This document shows positions 60,887-64,000 of a stretch of 64,000 bases of DNA, piece after piece (within the stretch, counting starts at the first letter, position 1; each line of letters opens with the position of its first letter). The stretch spans positions 1,922,001 through 1,986,000 of the forward strand of contig CAVYEM010000001.1 of assembly GCA_963767635.1 (NCBI GenBank). Direction: 5' to 3'. The notes under the pieces are model-generated. The model saw only the letters and a list, made by a program, of their open reading frames with translations, was not told where the DNA came from and did not search any database. The position numbers and the translations under genes are program-made. The DNA is from CAVYEM01 sp963767635. Its GTDB lineage: Bacteria; Vulcanimicrobiota; Vulcanimicrobiia; Vulcanimicrobiales; Vulcanimicrobiaceae.

Positions 60887-60926
60887 CCATCCGGGAAGAC
60901 GCCGCCGTGATGCCAAACGGCGCGAG

Positions 60927-61712
60927 GTGATTAGCCCTGACGACGTGGGCAAGCTCGCCTTGCAGGCAGGCCTGCAGTCCCCGTCCATCGCCCTCTCGCG
61001 GCTCGATCGCGCCGGACCCGATGTTGCCCTGGACGCCGGGCGCTATCTGTATCCCGCCAGCATGCTGAAAACGCCGCTGGCGTTGGTCGCTTATACGCTG
61101 GTTCAGGACGGTCGACTGAACTTGGACCGTCCGCTCGCCGTGACGGCCGCCAACATGACTGCCAACGACAAAGAGTCGCCCTTGGTCCCAGGGTACGCGG
61201 CTCCTTTACACGAGCTGATCGAGCTCATGCTGACGCGCTCGGACAATGTTGCAACGAACATGCTCTATGACGCCGTCGGCCGCGAACGGGCAACGCGCAT
61301 CGCGGCAGACCGCTATGGGTTGCTTCAGACTGCGTTCTACCGCAAACTGTCCGGCAGTTTGCCCCTGATCGAAGATCCGCAATGGGACGGAATGCACCGG
61401 AATGAGCACTCCGCGGCAGACGCAGCGCGGCTCTTCGAAACCATCGCCCGCAGTCGCGTACCGTTCGCGCTTTCTTTACGGCAAACGCTCGCGCGTCAGG
61501 AATGGAACAACAAAATTTCCGCAGGATTACGGCCGGGCGATCGTTTTGCTCACAAAACCGGCGATACCGACGAAGTTACGCATGACGGCGGCATCCTGGA
61601 CACCCAGCAGGGCGCTTCATACGTGATCGTCGTCTATACCGGCATGGAATCCAACGAAGCCAACAACGCAAAATTCGCGGAGTTCATGCGTTCGCTGCGG
61701 CCGTTTCTTTAG
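60927..61712 (+). CDS. Beta-lactamase-like serine hydrolase (class A fold)
   Basis: About 261 residues. The serine-hydrolase triad of motifs is present: YPASMLKTPLALVAYTLVQD (SxxK), LTRSDNVATNMLYDAVG (SDN) and DRFAHKTGDTDEVTHDGGIL (KTG). I see no clear Glu166-type omega-loop motif, so true beta-lactamase activity is uncertain. No signal peptide is visible from GTG 60927 or the longer in-frame GTG at 60867, which is odd for this family. It is transcribed away from the TetR-controlled export operon and shares its control region. Confidence 0.8.
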   Translation: MISPDDVGKLALQAGLQSPSIALSRLDRAGPDVALDAGRYLYPASMLKTPLALVAYTLVQDGRLNLDRPLAVTAANMTANDKESPLVPGYAAPLHELIELMLTRSDNVATNMLYDAVGRERATRIAADRYGLLQTAFYRKLSGSLPLIEDPQWDGMHRNEHSAADAARLFETIARSRVPFALSLRQTLARQEWNNKISAGLRPGDRFAHKTGDTDEVTHDGGILDTQQGASYVIVVYTGMESNEANNAKFAEFMRSLRPFL

Positions 61713-61802
61713 CAAGTCTGTGTAAAGACGCGCCCATCTTCCCAAAAGCGAAGGTCGACCGAAGCGATGGTGTGCCGTGATCGCATGTTTCAGATCTATC
61801 CG

Positions 61803-62168
61803 TTAGCGGCTTGCCGAGGCAGCTTCGCGATAGCCTTCCCGCCGCGCATCGCGCTGACACAGATAGCGGCCATGCTTGGTGCGACCGTAATATACATCGC
61901 CCGCGACGTGGTACACTTTGGTGCGATCGTTGACCCATACGGGTTGCGATCCCCCGCAATCCACCGAACTTGGAATCGGCGCAAGGGAAGCGCTCGGCAT
62001 CGCGCCGCCGTACGCGTGCCCGCCATGCCTGCCGTGCCTGCGCATACCGCCGCCCCCTGACATTACCGGCGCGGGAGAAACGGCGCTGCCGCCGCGGGTC
62101 GAGGCTTTTTGTCCGCATCCGCCCAGCAGCGCCAGCGCGATGATGCAGAGCACGATGTTCTTCGTCAT
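61803..62168 (-). CDS. Small lipoprotein with a conserved 'VYH...Y.G.TK.G.Y' C-terminal module
   Basis: A 121-residue lipoprotein. MTKNIVLCIIALALLGGC is the signal with a lipobox Cys at 18. A Gly/His/Arg-rich linker follows. The C-terminal 50 residues read PVWVNDRTKVYHVAGDVYYG, then RTKHGRYLCQRDARREGYRE, a small module seen in many bacterial secreted proteins, with two Cys (DCGGS, YLCQ) that could form a disulfide. The function is unknown. Its ATG overlaps the stop of the upstream amidohydrolase, so it ends the hut operon. Confidence 0.65.
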   Translation of the reverse strand: MTKNIVLCIIALALLGGCGQKASTRGGSAVSPAPVMSGGGGMRRHGRHGGHAYGGAMPSASLAPIPSSVDCGGSQPVWVNDRTKVYHVAGDVYYGRTKHGRYLCQRDARREGYREAASASR

Positions 62169-63448
62169 AGCCGAAGGTTCGGCAAGAGCGCGGCGATCGC
62201 ATCCAGCGCTCCGCACGGCGGACCTTGACCGGCGCGCCGAACGCAGCGGCCGCCGACGTATGTTTCGCGCACCCACGCGCTGTCCGCCCGGTACACGACC
62301 GCGTTGGCCGCCGGCGCCCACGGATCGATTCCGGTCGCATGCAGCACGACGTAATCCGCGTACGCCCCTTCACGAAGCTCGCCGGCGTTTACACCGATCG
62401 CGGCGGCTCCCTGGGCCGTGCCGAGCGCGAGCGCGATTCCCGCGCTCAACGCGCTCGCATCCTGTTGAACGACCTTTTGCAGCAGCGCGGCAGCGCGCAT
62501 TTCTTCGAAGATCGACGGCTTGACGTCGGCGTCGGTGCCCAAACCCATGGGAACCTGCAGCGCCTGCAGGCCGCGCACGTCGCAAATTCCGTCGCCCAAA
62601 TATTGATTCGTCATGGGATTGTGAATGACGCGCGCCCCGCTGCTCGCAAGTAGCTGCTTTTCCGCCTCGGAGATATAGATCGCATGAATCGCGATGGTGC
62701 GCTCGTTGAGCGCGCCAAGCGCGTCGAGAAGCGCGATCGGTGTTTTTCCGAACCGTTCGAGCGTTTGCGCGCCTTCGTACGGCGCTTCGGCGACATGCAC
62801 GTGCATCGTGCATCGCTCGCTTTCGGCAAACTGGGCGGCCGCGCGCAGCATGTCCTGCGAGGCCGCGTGCAACGAGTGAGGCGCCACGCACACCTGCATG
62901 CCGGGGTAAGCCGACATGAGCGCACGCGTGCGATCCGCGGCAACGTCGATCGTTTCGCGAAATTGAAAGGGCGCGTAATCCGCATCCATCCAAGTGCGCG
63001 CGAATACGAGCCGGATCCCGGCATCGCGTGCCGCGCGAATCGCTTCGTGCGCGTGATCGTTCCCCTCGCCGTTGAGATAAAAAAACTCTGCTACGGTGGT
63101 AATGCCGGCCGCCAGCATCTCGTCGAACGCCAAGCGAAAGGTCCAATAAATCTGGGGCGGCGTCAGCTGCGGAACGACTTTGTACAGCGCCTCGCTGCGC
63201 CACCGTTCGAACGGGAGATCGTCGGCCCACCCTCGCATGAGAATTTGATACGCGTGGCTGTGGCCGTTGATGAAACCGGGCACGACGATCGCGTCGTCCC
63301 CGAAGCTGCGAACCGGCGCATCGGCAAAGCGGTGACGCACGTCCTCAAATGCACCGGCCGCAACGATCCGTTCGCCCTCGATCGCAAAGGCGAAATCGCG
63401 CCGCTCATCTCCTGCAACGAGCGCGCGCGCACAACGCACGACCGTCAC
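62165..63448 (-). CDS. Amidohydrolase-family protein, probably formimidoylglutamate deiminase (HutF)
   Basis: A 427-residue metal-dependent hydrolase. Metal and active-site motifs: VPGFINGHSHAYQILMRGWA (HxH), AEFFYLNGEGNDHAH, MHVHVAEAPYEG (His), IAIHAIYISEAEKQLL (His) and GLGTDADVKPSIFEEMRAAA (Asp). The EMLAAGITTVAEFFYLNG segment is HutF-like, and its GTG overlaps the hutI stop, which supports a role in histidine breakdown (formiminoglutamate to formylglutamate). Related deaminases of the ATZ/TRZ group are the main alternative. Confidence 0.65.
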   Translation of the reverse strand: MTVVRCARALVAGDERRDFAFAIEGERIVAAGAFEDVRHRFADAPVRSFGDDAIVVPGFINGHSHAYQILMRGWADDLPFERWRSEALYKVVPQLTPPQIYWTFRLAFDEMLAAGITTVAEFFYLNGEGNDHAHEAIRAARDAGIRLVFARTWMDADYAPFQFRETIDVAADRTRALMSAYPGMQVCVAPHSLHAASQDMLRAAAQFAESERCTMHVHVAEAPYEGAQTLERFGKTPIALLDALGALNERTIAIHAIYISEAEKQLLASSGARVIHNPMTNQYLGDGICDVRGLQALQVPMGLGTDADVKPSIFEEMRAAALLQKVVQQDASALSAGIALALGTAQGAAAIGVNAGELREGAYADYVVLHATGIDPWAPAANAVVYRADSAWVRETYVGGRCVRRAGQGPPCGALDAIAALLPNLRL

Positions 63449-64000
63449 GCTACCCGTTGGCCTTTTTGGAACACCGCGGCAGCCAAGTTTCCGCCGAACT
63501 GCCAGCCGAACTCGTGCGGCGATTCAATCTGCAGCGCGACGAAATCCGCACGCGCTCCCACGCGTAGTACGCCCGCCGCCGCGCGGAGCGAACGCGCCCC
63601 AATGCGGGTAACGCCGTCCAACGCTTCTGCGGCCGACATTCCGAAGAGCTTGCGTCCGAAGTACGCCACCGTTTGCAGGTTGAAGCACGGCGAGGTGCCG
63701 GGATTGTAATCGCTCGCGAGCGCCACGCACCCGCCTCGTGAGAGAATTTCACGAACGGGCGCGCGTTGCGGCAGGTCTAAGTACGCAATAGTCGCCGGGC
63801 ACGCCACAACGACGATATCCCGATCGACGATCGCGCGCACATCCTCATCGTGAACGTAGTTGCAGTGATCCACCGCATCGACGCCGAAGGCGGCCGCCAT
63901 GCGTGCCGCGCCGGCGAACGACATCTCGTCGCAGTGCACGCGCAGTCGAAGCCCATAAGCGCGCGCCGACTGCAGATAGCGCGCCGTTTGTTCGGGCGAG
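63445..64000 (-). CDS. hutI: Imidazolonepropionase (partial, cut by window end)
   Basis: Only the C-terminal 184 residues are in the window; the 5' part lies beyond 64000. Visible motifs are RVHCDEMSFAGAARMAAAFG (metal-binding His), AVDHCNYVHDEDVRAIVDRD (His), VACPATIAYLDL and CVALASDYNPGTSPCFNLQT (catalytic/metal Asp; SDxNPG is a HutI hallmark). It converts imidazolonepropionate to formiminoglutamate, the substrate of the neighbouring HutF-like enzyme and of FtcD at 39131. Confidence 0.92.
   Translation of the reverse strand, partial: SPEQTARYLQSARAYGLRLRVHCDEMSFAGAARMAAAFGVDAVDHCNYVHDEDVRAIVDRDIVVVACPATIAYLDLPQRAPVREILSRGGCVALASDYNPGTSPCFNLQTVAYFGRKLFGMSAAEALDGVTRIGARSLRAAAGVLRVGARADFVALQIESPHEFGWQFGGNLAAAVFQKGQRVA

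Overview
The window is about 60% GC and densely coded, with many 4-base start/stop overlaps and frequent GTG or TTG starts. Gene order over 1-24 kb follows the Firmicutes sigH neighbourhood (yacL-like, ispD, ispF, gltX position, cysE, cysS, rlmB, sigH, then rpmG, tRNA-Trp, secE, nusG, rplK, rplA, rplJ, rplL). A TolC/HlyD export system points instead to a cell with an outer membrane. Together with OpcA, a transaldolase/phosphoglucose isomerase fusion and DUF5069, this fits a deep-branching didermic phylum. Candidatus Eremiobacterota (WPS-2) or a relative is my best guess, from general resemblance only.

Layout. 1-5.2 kb: ribosomal protein and transcription genes (minus strand), split by a Tat-type beta carbonic anhydrase on the plus strand and bordered by short dispersed repeats. 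5.2-12.8 kb: five tRNA genes among accessory genes (two lipoproteins, a free-methionine-sulfoxide reductase/hemerythrin fusion, cupin, HNH nuclease, ferredoxin-like protein, a broken lipoprotein). 12.8-24 kb: one long minus-strand run with sigH (own promoter), rlmB, cysS, cysE, an orphan GluRS anticodon-binding domain, ispF, ispD, a PIN/TRAM protein, hemW, degV, plsX and fakA. 24-27.5 kb: rpmB, a sedolisin lipoprotein and an AI-2E-family membrane protein. 27.5-37.7 kb: a minus-strand run from cmk and plsC through a prenyl synthase, a giant double glycosyltransferase, yebC, an orphan PASTA protein, rpe and thiL. 37.8-46 kb: radA, ftcD, an M16 peptidase and an aldehyde dehydrogenase, convergent with an aminotransferase and dapD. 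46.1-56 kb: a pentose-phosphate operon (tkt, tal-pgi, gnd, zwf, opcA, pgl) plus a GNAT gene. 56-61.7 kb: a TetR-controlled export operon whose promoter is bracketed by two palindromic operators, divergent from a beta-lactamase-like serine hydrolase. 61.8-64 kb: a small lipoprotein and part of a histidine-degradation operon (hutF-like, hutI cut by the window end).

Nine conserved genes each carry a single-base indel that breaks an otherwise intact reading frame (rplL, carbonic anhydrase, a lipoprotein, hemW, fakA, plsC, M16 peptidase, tal-pgi, tetR). In every case correcting one base gives a full-length protein. Sequencing or assembly error is the simplest explanation, and these genes are annotated across the break. 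The clearest biological oddities are the orphan GluRS anticodon-binding domain at the gltX locus, the PASTA protein without a kinase, the two-module glycosyltransferase and the operator-bracketed efflux/hydrolase control region.
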